Assembly: GCA_945952025.1 (NCBI GenBank)
Contig: CAMFGW010000003.1
Coordinates: forward strand, 62,001-126,000
DNA: 64,000 nt
Origin: an uncultured Paracoccaceae bacterium
GTDB lineage: Bacteria; Pseudomonadota; Alphaproteobacteria; Rhodobacterales; Rhodobacteraceae
Direction: 5' to 3'
The notes below the pieces were generated by a model. It had not been told where the DNA came from, did no database searches, and saw nothing but the letters and a program-made list of their open reading frames with translations. Within the stretch, counting starts at the first letter, position 1, and every line of letters begins with the position of its first letter. The position numbers and the translations under genes were made by a program. Of this stretch, positions 17,903-28,002 are shown one piece after another.

Positions 17903-19228
17903 ATGACAGACATCCTCCGACCCTCTCGCCTTCTGGCGCTGGCCCTTGCCGGGATCGCGGCCCTGTCGGCGCCGGCCCTGCGGGCCGAGCCCTTGCGCAT
18001 GACCATCGATCAGCCCGACCTCCAGCCCCTGCCGTTCGCGGCGCCCACCTTCCTGTCGCAGGGCGGCGATGTGGCGCAGGCGATCACGGATGTGGTCATC
18101 GCCGACCTGCAAGGGACCGGCCTTTTCGCCCAGATCGCACCTGCCGCCTACATCAGCCGGGTCAGCGACTTCGACGCGCCCGTGGCCTATGCCGACTGGA
18201 AGGCGATCAATGCCCAGGCGCTGATTACCGGCCGGGTCATCCAGCAGGGCGACCAGATTTCCGTGGCCTTCCGGCTTTTCGACGTCTTCGCCGATGCGCC
18301 CCTGGGCGACGGGATGCAGTTCAAGGGTGCGACCGGCGACTGGCGGCGGATCGCGCACAAGGTCGCCGACCAGATCTATGCGCGCATCACCGGCGAGAAG
18401 CCCTATTTCGACAGCCGGGTGGTCTTCGTGTCGGAAAGCGGGCCCAAGGACGCGCGGAAAAAGCAGCTGGCCATCATGGACTATGACGGGGCGAACGTTG
18501 GCTTCCTGACCGACGCCTCGTCGATCGTCCTTGCGCCGCGCTTCTCCTCGAAGGGCGACCGCATCCTTTATACCTCGTTCGAGACGGGCTTCCCGAGGAT
18601 CCGCGAGATGACGCTGGCGACCGGCAAGAGCCGCGCGCTCGCCGACCTGGAAGGCAACATGACCTTCGCGCCGCGCTTCTCGCCCGATGGCGACACGGTG
18701 GCCTTCTCGCTCGAGCAGAACGGCAATACCGACATCTTCTCGATGAGCCTCGCGTCGGGGCAGGTGCGGCAGCTGACGAACGCGCCGTCGATCGAAACCT
18801 CGCCCTCCTTCTCGCCCGATGGCAGCCAGATCGCGTTCGAGAGCGACCGTTCGGGCGGCCAGCAGATCTATGTCATGCCGGCCTCGGGCGGCGAGGGGAC
18901 GCGGATCTCGGCCGGTGACGGGCGCTATTCGACGCCGGTCTGGTCGCCGCGCGGCGACTACATCGCCTTTACCAAGCAGAACGGCGGCCGCTTCTACATC
19001 GGCGTCATGCGCACCGATGGCAGCGAAGAGCGGCTTCTGACCTCGAGCTACCTGGACGAGGGCCCGACCTGGGCGCCGAACGGGCGCGTCATCATGTTCA
19101 CCCGCGAAAGCCCCGGTGCGACCGGTTCGGCGCAGCTCTTCTCGGTCGACATCTCTGGCCGGGCGCTTCACCCCGTGCCGACGCAAGGTGCTGCGTCCGA
19201 CCCGGCCTGGGGACCGCTTCTTCCCTGA
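17903..19228 (+). CDS. tolB: Periplasmic Tol-Pal protein TolB
   Basis: This 441-aa secreted protein has a signal peptide ([20 protein letters not shown], cut before EPLRM). An N-terminal alpha/beta domain ([16 protein letters not shown]) precedes a C-terminal six-bladed beta-propeller. The propeller repeats are plain: [61 protein letters not shown] and [14 protein letters not shown]. It binds Pal and TolA in the periplasm. It lies between tolA (92-bp gap) and pal. Confidence 0.97.
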   Translation: MTDILRPSRLLALALAGIAALSAPALRAEPLRMTIDQPDLQPLPFAAPTFLSQGGDVAQAITDVVIADLQGTGLFAQIAPAAYISRVSDFDAPVAYADWKAINAQALITGRVIQQGDQISVAFRLFDVFADAPLGDGMQFKGATGDWRRIAHKVADQIYARITGEKPYFDSRVVFVSESGPKDARKKQLAIMDYDGANVGFLTDASSIVLAPRFSSKGDRILYTSFETGFPRIREMTLATGKSRALADLEGNMTFAPRFSPDGDTVAFSLEQNGNTDIFSMSLASGQVRQLTNAPSIETSPSFSPDGSQIAFESDRSGGQQIYVMPASGGEGTRISAGDGRYSTPVWSPRGDYIAFTKQNGGRFYIGVMRTDGSEERLLTSSYLDEGPTWAPNGRVIMFTRESPGATGSAQLFSVDISGRALHPVPTQGAASDPAWGPLLP

Positions 19229-19327
19229 AGCCGGGCCTTCGGGCGATGGTGCGGGCGGTTTTCAACGCCCCGCCAGAATGCTAGACTGACAACAATATCG
19301 AGCAAACACAGGATAGGCGGCCACAAG

Positions 19328-19840
19328 ATGCAGAAGATTTCGACGATCGTCCTTTTCGTTGCGGCGCTGGCTACGGCGGCCTGCAACAATCCCAACCGCA
19401 ACGGCATGGGCGGTGCCGGTGGTGCAGGCGGCATGGGGGGCGCGGGCGCCATCGGCAGCGCGTCGGATCCGAACAGCCCGGCCTATTTCGCGCAAACGCT
19501 GGGCGACATGGTGCATTTCGTCGTCGACCAGTCGACCCTGACGCCCGAGGCGCAGGCGATCCTGACCAAGCAGGCGGCCTGGCTCGTCCAGCATCCGAAC
19601 TACACGGCGATCGTCCAGGGCCATGCGGACGAACAGGGCACGCGCGAATACAACCTTGCCCTTGGCGCGCGCCGCGCGGAATCGGTCAAGCAGTTCCTGA
19701 TCGCGAACGGCGTGTCGGGCACGCGGCTCAAGACCATCTCCTACGGCAAGGAACAGCCGATCGCGCTTTGCTCGGATGAAAGCTGCTTCCAGCAGAACCG
19801 TCGCGCCAAGACCGCGCTGCAGCTTGGCGGCGGCGTCTAA
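19328..19840 (+). CDS. pal: Peptidoglycan-associated lipoprotein Pal
   Basis: This 170-aa outer-membrane lipoprotein has a lipobox (LATAAC) with the modified Cys at residue 19. A Gly-rich spacer (NGMGGAGGAGGMGGAG) is followed by an OmpA-like peptidoglycan-binding domain containing the core motif GHADEQGTREYNLALGARRA. It anchors the outer membrane to the wall and partners with TolB. A disulphide is possible between the two late Cys (ALCSDESCFQQNRRAK). It is followed 12 bp later by cpoB. Confidence 0.97.
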   Translation: MQKISTIVLFVAALATAACNNPNRNGMGGAGGAGGMGGAGAIGSASDPNSPAYFAQTLGDMVHFVVDQSTLTPEAQAILTKQAAWLVQHPNYTAIVQGHADEQGTREYNLALGARRAESVKQFLIANGVSGTRLKTISYGKEQPIALCSDESCFQQNRRAKTALQLGGGV

Positions 19841-19852
19841 GGGGGAACGGGG

Positions 19853-20746
19853 ATGAGCGTCAGGTTTCTTCGCAACGGCCTTCTTGCACTGGTGCTGGTC
19901 GCCAGCGCCGGGGTCGCAGAGGCCGCGTCGAAGGACCAGACGCTCGCCGACATCCGCAAGGAAGTCGAGGCGCTGGGCGCCCAGCTTCAGTCGCTGAAGT
20001 CCGAGCTTGTGTCGGGCGGACCCGCGGCCATGCAGGCTGCGGGCGGCACCACCGCGCTTGACCGGATGAACGCGATGGAGGCGGAGCTGGCGCGCCTGAC
20101 GGCCGCGACCGAGAAGTTGCAGATCAAGGTCGACAAGGTCGTGACCGACGGCACGAACCGGGTGGGCGACCTCGAGTTTCGCATCTGCGAGCTGGAAAAG
20201 GGTTGCGACACCTCGAAGCTGCCGGCGACGCCGACGCTCGGGGGCGGTTCGTCGGGCGGGGCGGCGGCCAGCACCGATACCGGAACCGCGAGCGCTTCGG
20301 GCACTGGCACGGGCACGGCAACCGGAACCACGACGGCCCCGGCCCAGCCCAAGGTCGAGCTGGCGATGAACGAGCAGTCCGACTTCGACAAGGCCAAGGC
20401 CAAGTTCGATGCAGGCGATTTTCCGGGTGCGCAGGCTGCGCTGGCGACCTTCGTCGCGAATTATCCCGGCGGCCCCCTGACCGGCGATGCGCAGTTCATG
20501 CAAGGCGAAGCAGCGACCAAGGCCGGCGATACGGCGGGGGCGGCGCGGGCCTACCTCGCCTCGTTCTCGGGCGCGCCCGAGGGGCCGCATGCGCCTGCCG
20601 CGCTCTTGCGTCTTGGGGCGGCGCTGGGGCTTCTGGGCCAGACGCAGGACGCCTGCGTCACGCTGCAGGAGGTGCCGAGGCGTTTCCCGACCGCGCCAGA
20701 GGCGACCGAGGCCCAGGCGACCATGCAGAAACTTGCCTGCCAGTAA
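19853..20746 (+). CDS. cpoB: Tol-Pal accessory protein CpoB/YbgF
   Basis: This 297-aa periplasmic protein starts with a signal peptide (LLALVLVASAGVAEA). It continues with a coiled-coil segment (ADIRKEVEALGAQLQSLKSE and RMNAMEAELARLTAATEKLQ), a Gly/Ser/Thr-rich linker (about 135-160) and C-terminal TPR repeats (DFDKAKAKFDAGDFPGAQAA, LRLGAALGLLGQTQDACVTL). CpoB coordinates Tol with peptidoglycan synthesis. Its last bases overlap the proposed TTG start of tilS. Confidence 0.93.
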   Translation: MSVRFLRNGLLALVLVASAGVAEAASKDQTLADIRKEVEALGAQLQSLKSELVSGGPAAMQAAGGTTALDRMNAMEAELARLTAATEKLQIKVDKVVTDGTNRVGDLEFRICELEKGCDTSKLPATPTLGGGSSGGAAASTDTGTASASGTGTGTATGTTTAPAQPKVELAMNEQSDFDKAKAKFDAGDFPGAQAALATFVANYPGGPLTGDAQFMQGEAATKAGDTAGAARAYLASFSGAPEGPHAPAALLRLGAALGLLGQTQDACVTLQEVPRRFPTAPEATEAQATMQKLACQ

Positions 20747-21974
20747 CGCGCCCCTGCTGCCGACCCTGATTGCGGCCTTCGCGCCCGAGCCGCCAACCCG
20801 GCTCGGGCTTGCCGTTTCCGGGGGGAGCGACAGCCTGGCCCTTCTGCATCTTTGCGCCGACTGGGCGCGGGCGGGCGGGCCGGCCCTGTCGGTTGCGACC
20901 GTGGATCATGGCTTGCGGGCCGAGGCGGCGGCCGAGGCGGCGGCGGTCGGGCGGGTCTGCGCGGGGCTTGGGCTGCCGCATGCGGTCCTGCGCTGGTCGC
21001 CGGGCTGGGACCGGCGCGGCAACCTGGCGGCGGCGGCGCGCGAAGCGCGCTACCGGCTCTTGGCCGACTGGGCGGCGGGGCAGGGGATCGCCGATCTGGC
21101 CCTGGGCCATACGGCCGACGATCAGGCGGAAACCGTCCTGATGCGGCTTCTGCGCGGGTCGGGCGCTGACGGGCTGGCCGCGATGGCGGCCCGGACCGCG
21201 CGCGGAGCCCTGACGCTTCACCGCCCCCTGCTGGCCGTCCCGCGTGCCCGCCTGCGCGACGAGTTGACGCAGCGGGGCGTGGGCTGGATCGACGATCCGT
21301 CGAACGCCGACCCCCGCGCCGACCGCATCCGGGTCCGGCAGGCGATGGCGGCGCTGGGCCTGGACCGCGCGGGGCTTCTGGAAACCGCCTTGCGGATGCG
21401 GGCCGTGGCCGAGGTGGCCGAGGATGCGGCGCGCGCCCTGGCACAGGCGTCCGCGCACCTTCTTCCCGCGGGCGCGGTCCGGCTCGATCCGGCGGCGCTG
21501 GGGCGCGCGCGGCTGGAAACCGCCGAGCGCCTCTTTGCGGCGGCTCTGCAATGGACCGCTGCAGCACCCTACCGGCCGCGCCACGCGGCCCTGCGACGGG
21601 CTTTGGCGCAGGCGCTCGCCGCGCGTCCGGCGACGCTGCACGGCTGCCTGATCCTGCCCCGCAAGGGCGCCCTTTGGGTCGTGCGAGAGCCGAAGGCCGC
21701 CCTGCAAGCCGCCCCCGTTCCACCCGGAGCGCTTTGGGACGGGCGCTTCACCCTTGCCCCCGGCCAGCCCGGCACCCATGTCGCGGCGCTGGGCCCGGCG
21801 GGCCTTTCCCGCTTCCCGGACTGGCGCAAGACCCATGACCTGCCGCGCGCCGCACTTCTGTCATCGCCTGCGCTCTGGTTCGGCGACAGCCTCGTCGCGG
21901 CGCCCTTGCTGGAGCCGAACCAAGTCGTCTATGCACATCGTGCATTGAACCTGCCCGGCCAATCTCTATTTTAG
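20733..21974 (+). CDS. tilS: tRNA(Ile)-lysidine synthase
   Basis: This PP-loop ATPase converts the wobble C34 of tRNA-Ile(CAU) to lysidine. The ATP loop [12 protein letters not shown] is at about residues 29-40. [35 protein letters not shown] and [19 protein letters not shown] are all family signatures. No ATG lies between the upstream gene's stop and the PP-loop; TTG at 20733 is the most plausible start and overlaps the cpoB stop by 14 bases, but no clear Shine-Dalgarno supports it. About 413 aa. It is encoded upstream of ftsH, a common arrangement. Confidence 0.92.
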   Translation: MPASNAPLLPTLIAAFAPEPPTRLGLAVSGGSDSLALLHLCADWARAGGPALSVATVDHGLRAEAAAEAAAVGRVCAGLGLPHAVLRWSPGWDRRGNLAAAAREARYRLLADWAAGQGIADLALGHTADDQAETVLMRLLRGSGADGLAAMAARTARGALTLHRPLLAVPRARLRDELTQRGVGWIDDPSNADPRADRIRVRQAMAALGLDRAGLLETALRMRAVAEVAEDAARALAQASAHLLPAGAVRLDPAALGRARLETAERLFAAALQWTAAAPYRPRHAALRRALAQALAARPATLHGCLILPRKGALWVVREPKAALQAAPVPPGALWDGRFTLAPGQPGTHVAALGPAGLSRFPDWRKTHDLPRAALLSSPALWFGDSLVAAPLLEPNQVVYAHRALNLPGQSLF

Positions 21975-22032
21975 CAGTAACCGCCCCCCGCCCTCTGGGC
22001 GATCCGAGGGGCGCCGCCAAGGAGAACCCCTT

Positions 22033-23940
22033 TTGGGCAACGTAAGAAATATCGCCTTCTGGGTCGTGCTGGTCGTTTTGATCCTCGCGCTCTTTCAGCT
22101 GTTCAGCGGCTCGCAGGCCAGCTTCAATGCGCGCACGCTCAGCTATTCCGAATTCATCCAGAAGGTCGACGCGGGCGATGTGAAGTCCGTCGACATAGAT
22201 GGCGAGCAGATCGTGAGCCACACGGCCGACGGCGCCACCTTTGTCACGATCAAGCCTGACGGGGATACGACGCTCATCGACAAGCTTCTGGCGCAGAAGG
22301 TCGAGGTGAAGGCCGAAAAGCAGTCGCCCTCGGGCTTCTTCTCGCTTCTGTCGGTCTGGCTGCCGTTCATCGTGCTGATCGGCGTCTGGTTCTTCTTCAT
22401 GAACCGGATGCAGGGCGGGGGCAAAGGCGGGGCCATGGGCTTTGGCAAGAGCCGCGCGAAACTCCTGACCGAAAAGCAGGGCCGCGTGACGTTCGATGAT
22501 GTCGCCGGCATCGACGAGGCCAAGGAAGAGCTGGAAGAGATCGTCGAATTCCTGCGCAATCCGCAGAAGTTCAGCCGTCTGGGCGGCAAGATCCCGAAGG
22601 GCGCGCTGCTGGTCGGCCCGCCCGGCACCGGCAAGACCCTTCTGGCCCGCGCCATCGCGGGCGAGGCGGGGGTGCCCTTCTTCACCATCTCTGGCTCTGA
22701 CTTCGTGGAAATGTTCGTCGGCGTCGGCGCGAGCCGTGTGCGCGACATGTTCGAACAGGCCAAGAAGAACGCGCCCTGCATCGTATTCATCGACGAGATC
22801 GACGCCGTAGGCCGTTCGCGCGGCGTAGGTATCGGCGGCGGCAATGACGAACGCGAGCAGACTCTGAACCAACTTCTGGTCGAGATGGACGGGTTCGAGG
22901 CGAACGAGGGCATCATCATCGTCGCGGCCACGAACCGCCGCGACGTGCTGGACCCCGCGCTTCTGCGTCCGGGCCGCTTCGACCGGCAGATCCATGTGCC
23001 GAACCCCGACATCAAGGGGCGCGAGAAGATCCTGAACGTCCATGCCCGCAAGGTGCCGCTTGGGCCCGATGTCGACCTGCGCCTGATCGCGCGCGGCTCG
23101 CCCGGCTTCTCGGGCGCCGACCTTGCGAACCTGGTGAACGAGGCGGCGCTCATGGCGGCGCGTGTCGGGCGGCGGTTCGTGACGATGGAAGATTTCGAAA
23201 ACGCCAAGGACAAGGTGATGATGGGGGTCGAGCGCCGGTCGATGGTGCTGACGCCCGAGCAGAAGGAAATGACCGCCTGGCACGAGGCCGGCCACGCCAT
23301 CGTCGGCATGGCGCTGCCGCTCTGCGATCCGGTCTACAAGGCCACGATCATCCCGCGCGGGCAGGCCCTTGGCATGGTGGTCAGCCTGCCCGAGATGGAC
23401 CGGCTGAACTATCACAAGGACGAGGCCAAGCAGAAGATCGCCATGACCATGGCGGGCAAGGCGGCCGAGATCATCCGCTTCGGCGACGAGCGCGTGTCAA
23501 ACGGCCCGGCGGGCGACATCCAGCAGGCTTCGGCCATCGCGCGGGCGATGGTCATGCGCTGGGGCATGTCCGACAAGGTCGGCAACATCGACTATGCCGA
23601 GGCGCACGAAGGCTACAACGGCCAGACGGGGGGCTTCTCCGTCTCTGCCAAGACCAAGGAAATGATCGAGAACGAGGTCAAGCAGCTGATCGAGGAGGGC
23701 TATACCAGCGCCCGCAAGATCCTTCTGGAAAAGAAGGACGAGTTCGAGCGTCTGGCCAAGGGCCTTCTGGAATACGAGACGCTGACCGGCGACGAGATCC
23801 GCAAGGTCACGAAGGGCGAGCCGCTCGACGGCGACAGTGGCGGTGACGAAGCGAAGGCCGATCCGGTCACCTCGATGGCGATCCCCAAGGCCGGCAAGCG
23901 CGCCGCGACCGGGGGGATGGAGCCCGAACCATCCGCCTGA
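22033..23940 (+). CDS. ftsH: ATP-dependent zinc metalloprotease FtsH
   Basis: This 635-aa membrane-anchored AAA+ protease degrades misfolded membrane and regulatory proteins. The start is TTG at 22033, fixed by AAGGAG eight bases upstream. Two N-terminal membrane helices ([18 protein letters not shown] and [19 protein letters not shown]) flank a periplasmic domain. The AAA module has Walker [14 protein letters not shown] (about 195-202), Walker B ([13 protein letters not shown]) and the second region of homology ([19 protein letters not shown]). The zinc site HEAGH is at about 417-421. A strong terminator follows. Confidence 0.98.
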   Translation: MGNVRNIAFWVVLVVLILALFQLFSGSQASFNARTLSYSEFIQKVDAGDVKSVDIDGEQIVSHTADGATFVTIKPDGDTTLIDKLLAQKVEVKAEKQSPSGFFSLLSVWLPFIVLIGVWFFFMNRMQGGGKGGAMGFGKSRAKLLTEKQGRVTFDDVAGIDEAKEELEEIVEFLRNPQKFSRLGGKIPKGALLVGPPGTGKTLLARAIAGEAGVPFFTISGSDFVEMFVGVGASRVRDMFEQAKKNAPCIVFIDEIDAVGRSRGVGIGGGNDEREQTLNQLLVEMDGFEANEGIIIVAATNRRDVLDPALLRPGRFDRQIHVPNPDIKGREKILNVHARKVPLGPDVDLRLIARGSPGFSGADLANLVNEAALMAARVGRRFVTMEDFENAKDKVMMGVERRSMVLTPEQKEMTAWHEAGHAIVGMALPLCDPVYKATIIPRGQALGMVVSLPEMDRLNYHKDEAKQKIAMTMAGKAAEIIRFGDERVSNGPAGDIQQASAIARAMVMRWGMSDKVGNIDYAEAHEGYNGQTGGFSVSAKTKEMIENEVKQLIEEGYTSARKILLEKKDEFERLAKGLLEYETLTGDEIRKVTKGEPLDGDSGGDEAKADPVTSMAIPKAGKRAATGGMEPEPSA

Positions 23941-23945
23941 CAACG

Positions 23946-23972
23946 AAGGGGGCCAATTTGGCCCCCTTTTTC
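23946..23972 (+). terminator. Rho-independent terminator after ftsH
   Basis: AAGGGGGCCAA (23946-23956) and TTGGCCCCCTT (23958-23968) form an 11-bp G/C-rich inverted repeat directly followed by a T-rich tail (TTTTTCTT). It begins five bases past the ftsH stop and separates the Tol-ftsH region from the MOSC gene. Confidence 0.9.
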
Positions 23973-23989
23973 TTGACCGAAGGCTGCCC

Positions 23990-24574
23990 ATGCCCGCGCT
24001 GATGCCGACGAACCACTATGCAACCGTGTCCTGGCTTGGCGTCGTTCCCGACCGGGATGCGGCCCTTGCCTCTGTTTCCCGCCAGAGCCTGCGCCTGACC
24101 TTTGCCGGTCCCGAGGGCGAGGCCCACGGCGGGCTGACCCGGGCCGCCTGTTCGCGCGTCAGCGCGCAATATCCGGCCGGCACGGAAATCCGCAATACGC
24201 GCCAGCTGTCGGTCCTGTCGGCCGAGGAACTGGCAGAGATCGGTGCCGGGATGGGCCTTGACGGCCCGCTCGACCCTGCGCTCGTTGGCGCGACGCTCGT
24301 GCTGTCGGGCCTGCCGGACCTGACGCATCTGCCCCCCTCGTCGCGGCTTCAGGGCGAGGGTGGGGCGACCCTGGTCGTCGACATGGAGAACCGTCCCTGC
24401 ACGGTGCCCGCGCCGGGAATCGAAGTGGCGCTTCCGGGCAAGGGACGGCTCTTCAAGCCCGCTGCGGCCGCCAGGCGCGGCATCGTGGCCTGGGTCGAGC
24501 GCGAGGGCACGCTCACCCTTGGCGAGCGCGTCAGGCTGCATGTTCCCGACCAGCGGGCCTGGCGCGGGGCCTGA
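23990..24574 (+). CDS. MOSC-domain protein
   Basis: This 194-aa protein resembles the MOSC (molybdenum cofactor sulfurase C-terminal) fold. The segment GEAHGGLTRAACSRV matches the conserved 'G..HGG..R' start of the domain, TRQLSVLSAEELAEI the middle, and ENRPCTVPAPG the conserved Cys loop, with LKP-type basic residues at the end. MOSC proteins bind sulfur carriers or molybdenum cofactor; the substrate is unknown. ATG 23990 is the first start after the ftsH terminator, and another lies at 24002. It is not obviously co-transcribed with fhs (185-bp gap). Confidence 0.8.
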   Translation: MPALMPTNHYATVSWLGVVPDRDAALASVSRQSLRLTFAGPEGEAHGGLTRAACSRVSAQYPAGTEIRNTRQLSVLSAEELAEIGAGMGLDGPLDPALVGATLVLSGLPDLTHLPPSSRLQGEGGATLVVDMENRPCTVPAPGIEVALPGKGRLFKPAAAARRGIVAWVEREGTLTLGERVRLHVPDQRAWRGA

Positions 24575-24610
24575 TCCGCGCATATTCACCCAAGTCAAAA
24601 AAATTTCCTT

Positions 24611-24655
24611 GCAGGAACGCCCCCGCCCTTGCCACAAAGGGGCGGCGATTCCTGC
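24611..24655 (+). other. Stem-loop in the fhs leader
   Basis: GCAGGAA (24611-24617) pairs with TTCCTGC (24649-24655), and an inner CGCCCC/GGGGCG stem extends it. It lies about 105 bases before the fhs start, after an A-rich stretch (about 24598-24604). It may be a leader RNA structure or the 3' hairpin of the MOSC transcript. No T-run follows, and I cannot match it to a known riboswitch. Confidence 0.35.
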
Positions 24656-24759
24656 CGGGAACATGTCGCAATCGTCCCGTGTCCAGCGGCATACCGGCGA
24701 TAGAAGCAGCGAAAACCGGGCCGATGCGGCCCTGGCGGCAAAGGTGATAGGAGACCCTG

Positions 24760-26436
24760 ATGGCGTTCAAGACGGACATCGAAATTGCCCGCGAGGCGAA
24801 GAAGAAGCCAATCCAGGAGATCGGCTCCAAGCTTGGCATCCCGACCGAGCATCTTCTGCCCTACGGCCATGACAAGGCCAAGGTCGGGCAAGAGTTCATC
24901 AAGTCGCTCGCCGGCCGCCCGGATGGCAAGCTGATCCTGGTGACCGCGATCAACCCGACCCCCGCGGGCGAGGGCAAGACGACGACGACGGTCGGCCTTG
25001 GCGACGGTCTGAACCGGATCGGCAAGAAGGCCGTCATCTGCATCCGCGAAGCCTCGCTCGGCCCGAACTTCGGCATGAAGGGTGGCGCCGCCGGCGGCGG
25101 CTATGCCCAGGTCGTGCCGATGGAAGAGATGAACCTGCACTTCACGGGCGACTTCCACGCCATCACCTCGGCGCACAACCTGCTGTCGGCGATGATCGAC
25201 AACCACATCTACTGGGGCAACGAGCTGGACATCGACGCGCGCCGCATCTCGTGGCGCCGCGTCATGGACATGAACGACCGGGCGCTGCGCGACATCGTGG
25301 TGAACCTCGGCGGCGTGTCCAACGGCTTCCCGCGCCAGACCGGCTTCGACATCACCGTGGCTTCGGAAGTCATGGCGATCCTCTGCCTGTCCAACGACCT
25401 TGAGGATCTGCAGACGCGCCTTGGCAACATCGTCATCGGCTATACCCGCGCCAAGAAGCCGATCTATTGCCGCGACATCAAGGCCGACGGCGCGATGACC
25501 GTCCTTCTGAAGGACGCGATGCAGCCGAACCTGGTGCAGACCCTGGAAAACAACCCGGCCTTCGTTCACGGCGGCCCGTTCGCCAACATCGCCCATGGCT
25601 GCAACTCGGTCATCGCGACCAAGACCGCGCTGAAGCTGGGCGAGTATGTCGTGACCGAAGCCGGCTTCGGGGCCGACCTCGGCGCCGAGAAGTTCTTCGA
25701 CATCAAGTGCCGCAAGGCCGGGCTGAAGCCCTCGGCCGCCGTGATCGTGGCGACCGTGCGCGCCATGAAGATGAACGGCGGCGTGGCCAAGGCCGACCTT
25801 GGCGCCGAAAACGTCGAAGCGGTGAAGAAGGGCTGCCCGAACCTCGGCCGCCACATCGCCAACGTGAAGTCCTTCGGCGTTCCGGTCGTCGTGGCGATCA
25901 ACCACTTCTATTCGGACACCGATGCCGAAGTGCAGGCGGTCAAGGATTATGTCGCGGCGCAGGGCGCCGAGGCGATCCTCTGCAAGCACTGGGCGCAAGG
26001 CTCGGCCGGGATCGAGGACCTGGCCAAGAAGGTCGTGCACCTGGCCGAGGGCGACAGCGCCAACTTCGCGCCGCTCTACCCCGACGACATGCCGCTCTTC
26101 CAGAAGGTCGAGACGATCGCCAAGCGCATCTACCATGCGAACGAAGTGATCGCCGACAAGTCGATCCGCGACCAGCTGAGGGCGTGGGAAGCCGCGGGCT
26201 ACGGCAACCTGCCGGTCTGCATGGCCAAGACGCAATACAGCTTCACCACCGACCCGAACGTCCGTGGCGCACCGACCGGCCACACGATCCCGATCCGGGA
26301 AGTGCGGCTCTCGGCCGGCGCGGGCTTCATCGTGGTGATCTGCGGCGAGATCATGACCATGCCCGGCCTGCCCAAGGTGCCGTCGGCCGAAGTCATCCGC
26401 CTGAACGACCAGGGCCAGGTCGAGGGCCTGTTCTAA
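24760..26436 (+). CDS. fhs: Formate--tetrahydrofolate ligase
   Basis: This 558-aa enzyme makes 10-formyl-THF from formate, ATP and THF. Family signatures are intact: [20 protein letters not shown] near the N-terminus, the ATP loop [14 protein letters not shown] (about 66-79), [39 protein letters not shown] and the C-terminal [20 protein letters not shown]. The start is well supported by TAGGAG upstream. It heads a one-carbon block with a chorismate mutase-like gene and folD, which interconverts the product with methylene-THF. Confidence 0.98.
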   Translation: MAFKTDIEIAREAKKKPIQEIGSKLGIPTEHLLPYGHDKAKVGQEFIKSLAGRPDGKLILVTAINPTPAGEGKTTTTVGLGDGLNRIGKKAVICIREASLGPNFGMKGGAAGGGYAQVVPMEEMNLHFTGDFHAITSAHNLLSAMIDNHIYWGNELDIDARRISWRRVMDMNDRALRDIVVNLGGVSNGFPRQTGFDITVASEVMAILCLSNDLEDLQTRLGNIVIGYTRAKKPIYCRDIKADGAMTVLLKDAMQPNLVQTLENNPAFVHGGPFANIAHGCNSVIATKTALKLGEYVVTEAGFGADLGAEKFFDIKCRKAGLKPSAAVIVATVRAMKMNGGVAKADLGAENVEAVKKGCPNLGRHIANVKSFGVPVVVAINHFYSDTDAEVQAVKDYVAAQGAEAILCKHWAQGSAGIEDLAKKVVHLAEGDSANFAPLYPDDMPLFQKVETIAKRIYHANEVIADKSIRDQLRAWEAAGYGNLPVCMAKTQYSFTTDPNVRGAPTGHTIPIREVRLSAGAGFIVVICGEIMTMPGLPKVPSAEVIRLNDQGQVEGLF

Positions 26437-26459
26437 GCGGGGGACGTTGCACCTGCCAC

Positions 26460-26483
26460 CCGCGCCCGCTATGCCGGGCGCGG
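26460..26483. other. Perfect G/C-rich hairpin between fhs and the chorismate mutase gene
   Basis: CCGCGCCCG (26460-26468) and CGGGCGCGG (26475-26483) are perfectly complementary around a six-base loop (CTATGC). No T-tail follows, so it is at most a weak or Rho-assisted terminator or a processing/stability hairpin within the fhs-folD transcript. Confidence 0.5.
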
Positions 26484-26500
26484 ACCCAAGGCGGGGGCAG

Positions 26501-26815
26501 ATGATGCGTAAACCGGCAGACTGCGAGACGATGGCCCAGCTTCGGGCCGAGATCGACCGGCTGGACCTTGAACTCGTCCGGCTGTTCGCCGACCGCGCGG
26601 CCTACATCGACCGCGCGGCTGAAATCAAGGCGGTGGCGGACCTGCCCGCGCGGATCGACGAGCGGGTGGAAGAGGTGGTTGCCAACGTCCGCCGCCATGC
26701 CGCCGCCACCGGCCTGCCGCCCGAGCTTGTCGAAAAGCTCTGGCGGCGGCTCATCGACTGGTCCATCGCGCGCGAGGAAAGCCGCCTTGGCCCCGACAGC
26801 CTGAGGAAAGGGTAG
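26501..26815 (+). CDS. Chorismate mutase (AroQ-type, stand-alone)
   Basis: This 104-aa all-helical protein resembles the AroQ chorismate mutase fold. Helix 1 is QLRAEIDRLDLELVRLFADR, followed by AEIKAVADLPARIDERVEEV and the C-terminal WRRLIDWSIAREESR. Conserved Arg and Lys positions are visible. The family converts chorismate to prephenate; some members are isochorismate-pyruvate lyases, which cannot be excluded. Two adjacent ATGs (26501 and 26504) follow GCGGGGGCAG. It sits between fhs and folD with four bases to folD, so it is probably co-transcribed with them. Confidence 0.85.
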   Translation: MMRKPADCETMAQLRAEIDRLDLELVRLFADRAAYIDRAAEIKAVADLPARIDERVEEVVANVRRHAAATGLPPELVEKLWRRLIDWSIAREESRLGPDSLRKG

Positions 26816-26818
26816 GGC

Positions 26819-27709
26819 ATGACTGCCAAAGTGATCGACGGCAAGGAATTCGCGGCGCGCGTCCGGGCGCAGGTCGCCGAGCATGTGGCGCGGCTGAAGT
26901 CCGAAAACGGCATCGTGCCCGGCCTTGCCGTGGTGCTGGTCGGCGAGGATCCGGCGAGCCAGGTCTACGTGTCGTCCAAGGGCAAGATGACCGTCGAGGT
27001 CGGCATGAACAGCTACGAACACAAGCTGGCCGCCGACACGTCGGAAAAGGACCTGCTGGCGCTGATCGACCGGCTGAACAAGGACCCGAAGGTCAATGGC
27101 ATCCTGGTGCAGCTGCCTTTGCCCGGTCACCTGAACTCGGACCTGGTCATCAACTCGATCGACCCGGCCAAGGATGTGGACGGGTTCCACATCTCGAACG
27201 TCGGGCTTCTGGGGACGGGCCAGAAGTCCATGGTGCCCTGCACGCCCTTGGGCTGCCTGATGATGCTGCGCGACCATCTGGGTTCGCTTTCCGGGCTGAA
27301 TGCGGTCGTCGTCGGGCGGTCGAACATCGTCGGCAAGCCGATGGCGCAGCTTCTGCTGGGTGACAGCTGCACGGTGACCATCGCCCATTCGCGGACCAAG
27401 GACCTGCCGGGCGTCTGCCGCCAGGCGGACATCCTGGTCGCGGCGGTCGGGCGGCCCGAGATGATTACGGGCGACTATGTGAAGCCGGGCGCCACCGTGA
27501 TCGACGTGGGCATCAACCGGATCGAGCGGGACGGCAAGGCCAAGCTGGTGGGCGATGTCGAGTATGACAGCGCGGCCAAGGTCGCGGGCGCGATCACGCC
27601 GGTGCCGGGTGGCGTCGGGCCGATGACCATCGCCTGCCTTCTGGCCAATACGCTGACGGCGACCTGCCGCGCGCACAACCTGCCCGAACCGCAGGGTTTG
27701 ACGGCCTGA
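26819..27709 (+). CDS. folD: Methylene-THF dehydrogenase / methenyl-THF cyclohydrolase
   Basis: This 296-aa bifunctional enzyme oxidises 5,10-methylene-THF to methenyl-THF and hydrolyses it to 10-formyl-THF. The catalytic motif [14 protein letters not shown] (about 49-62) contains the key Lys. [15 protein letters not shown], the NADP site [18 protein letters not shown] and [15 protein letters not shown] all match FolD. With fhs it completes the formate-to-methylene-THF route. It is the last gene before the first structured repeat, which separates it from the convergent helicase gene. Confidence 0.97.
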   Translation: MTAKVIDGKEFAARVRAQVAEHVARLKSENGIVPGLAVVLVGEDPASQVYVSSKGKMTVEVGMNSYEHKLAADTSEKDLLALIDRLNKDPKVNGILVQLPLPGHLNSDLVINSIDPAKDVDGFHISNVGLLGTGQKSMVPCTPLGCLMMLRDHLGSLSGLNAVVVGRSNIVGKPMAQLLLGDSCTVTIAHSRTKDLPGVCRQADILVAAVGRPEMITGDYVKPGATVIDVGINRIERDGKAKLVGDVEYDSAAKVAGAITPVPGGVGPMTIACLLANTLTATCRAHNLPEPQGLTA

Positions 27710-27750
27710 GGGTTTGGGGCAGCCGCTTGTCTGCCGCCGACAGCTATGCG

Positions 27751-27970
27751 GCCGGGCCGGTCGGGATCAGGAAACGCACAGCGTTTCCCCGATCGTGTGG
27801 AAGCGGCTCCGCTGGACCCTCGATGTCATGAAACCACGAAGGCCGGCGCCTGCCCCGGTGGGCGCATAGCGCCCGCCATGGGCAGAGCGGGCGCTGGCCG
27901 ATGGCCTTGGGGCCATCGGCCTGGGCAAAAGACCTCGTTGCGTCGTGGCAGAGCCAACGGTCTCTGCCAC
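27751..27970 (-). repeat. Structured dispersed repeat, copy 1 (about 220 bp)
   Basis: This is copy 1 of three, in inverted orientation, lying between convergent folD and the helicase gene. Read on the minus strand it begins GTGGCAGAG and ends CCGGCCCGGC, like the others. Conserved parts in order: stem I (TGGCAGAG/CTCTGCCA), stem II (CCGATGGCC/GGCCATCGG), a long G/C-rich stem region III, a segment AGGGTCCAGCGGAGCCG, and stem IV (GGAAACGC/GCGTTTCC). Stem I differs from copies 2 and 3 by an A-T to G-C exchange that keeps pairing. Short open frames through it are artefacts of the repeat. Confidence 0.9.
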
Positions 27971-28002
27971 ACTGACCGACGGGTTGGGCGTGCTGGCGGT
28001 GC

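Noticed and set aside
24575..24759. A THF riboswitch before fhs
   Set aside because: The visible stem alone does not match known THF-I or THF-II consensus cores by eye, so I list only an unassigned structure.
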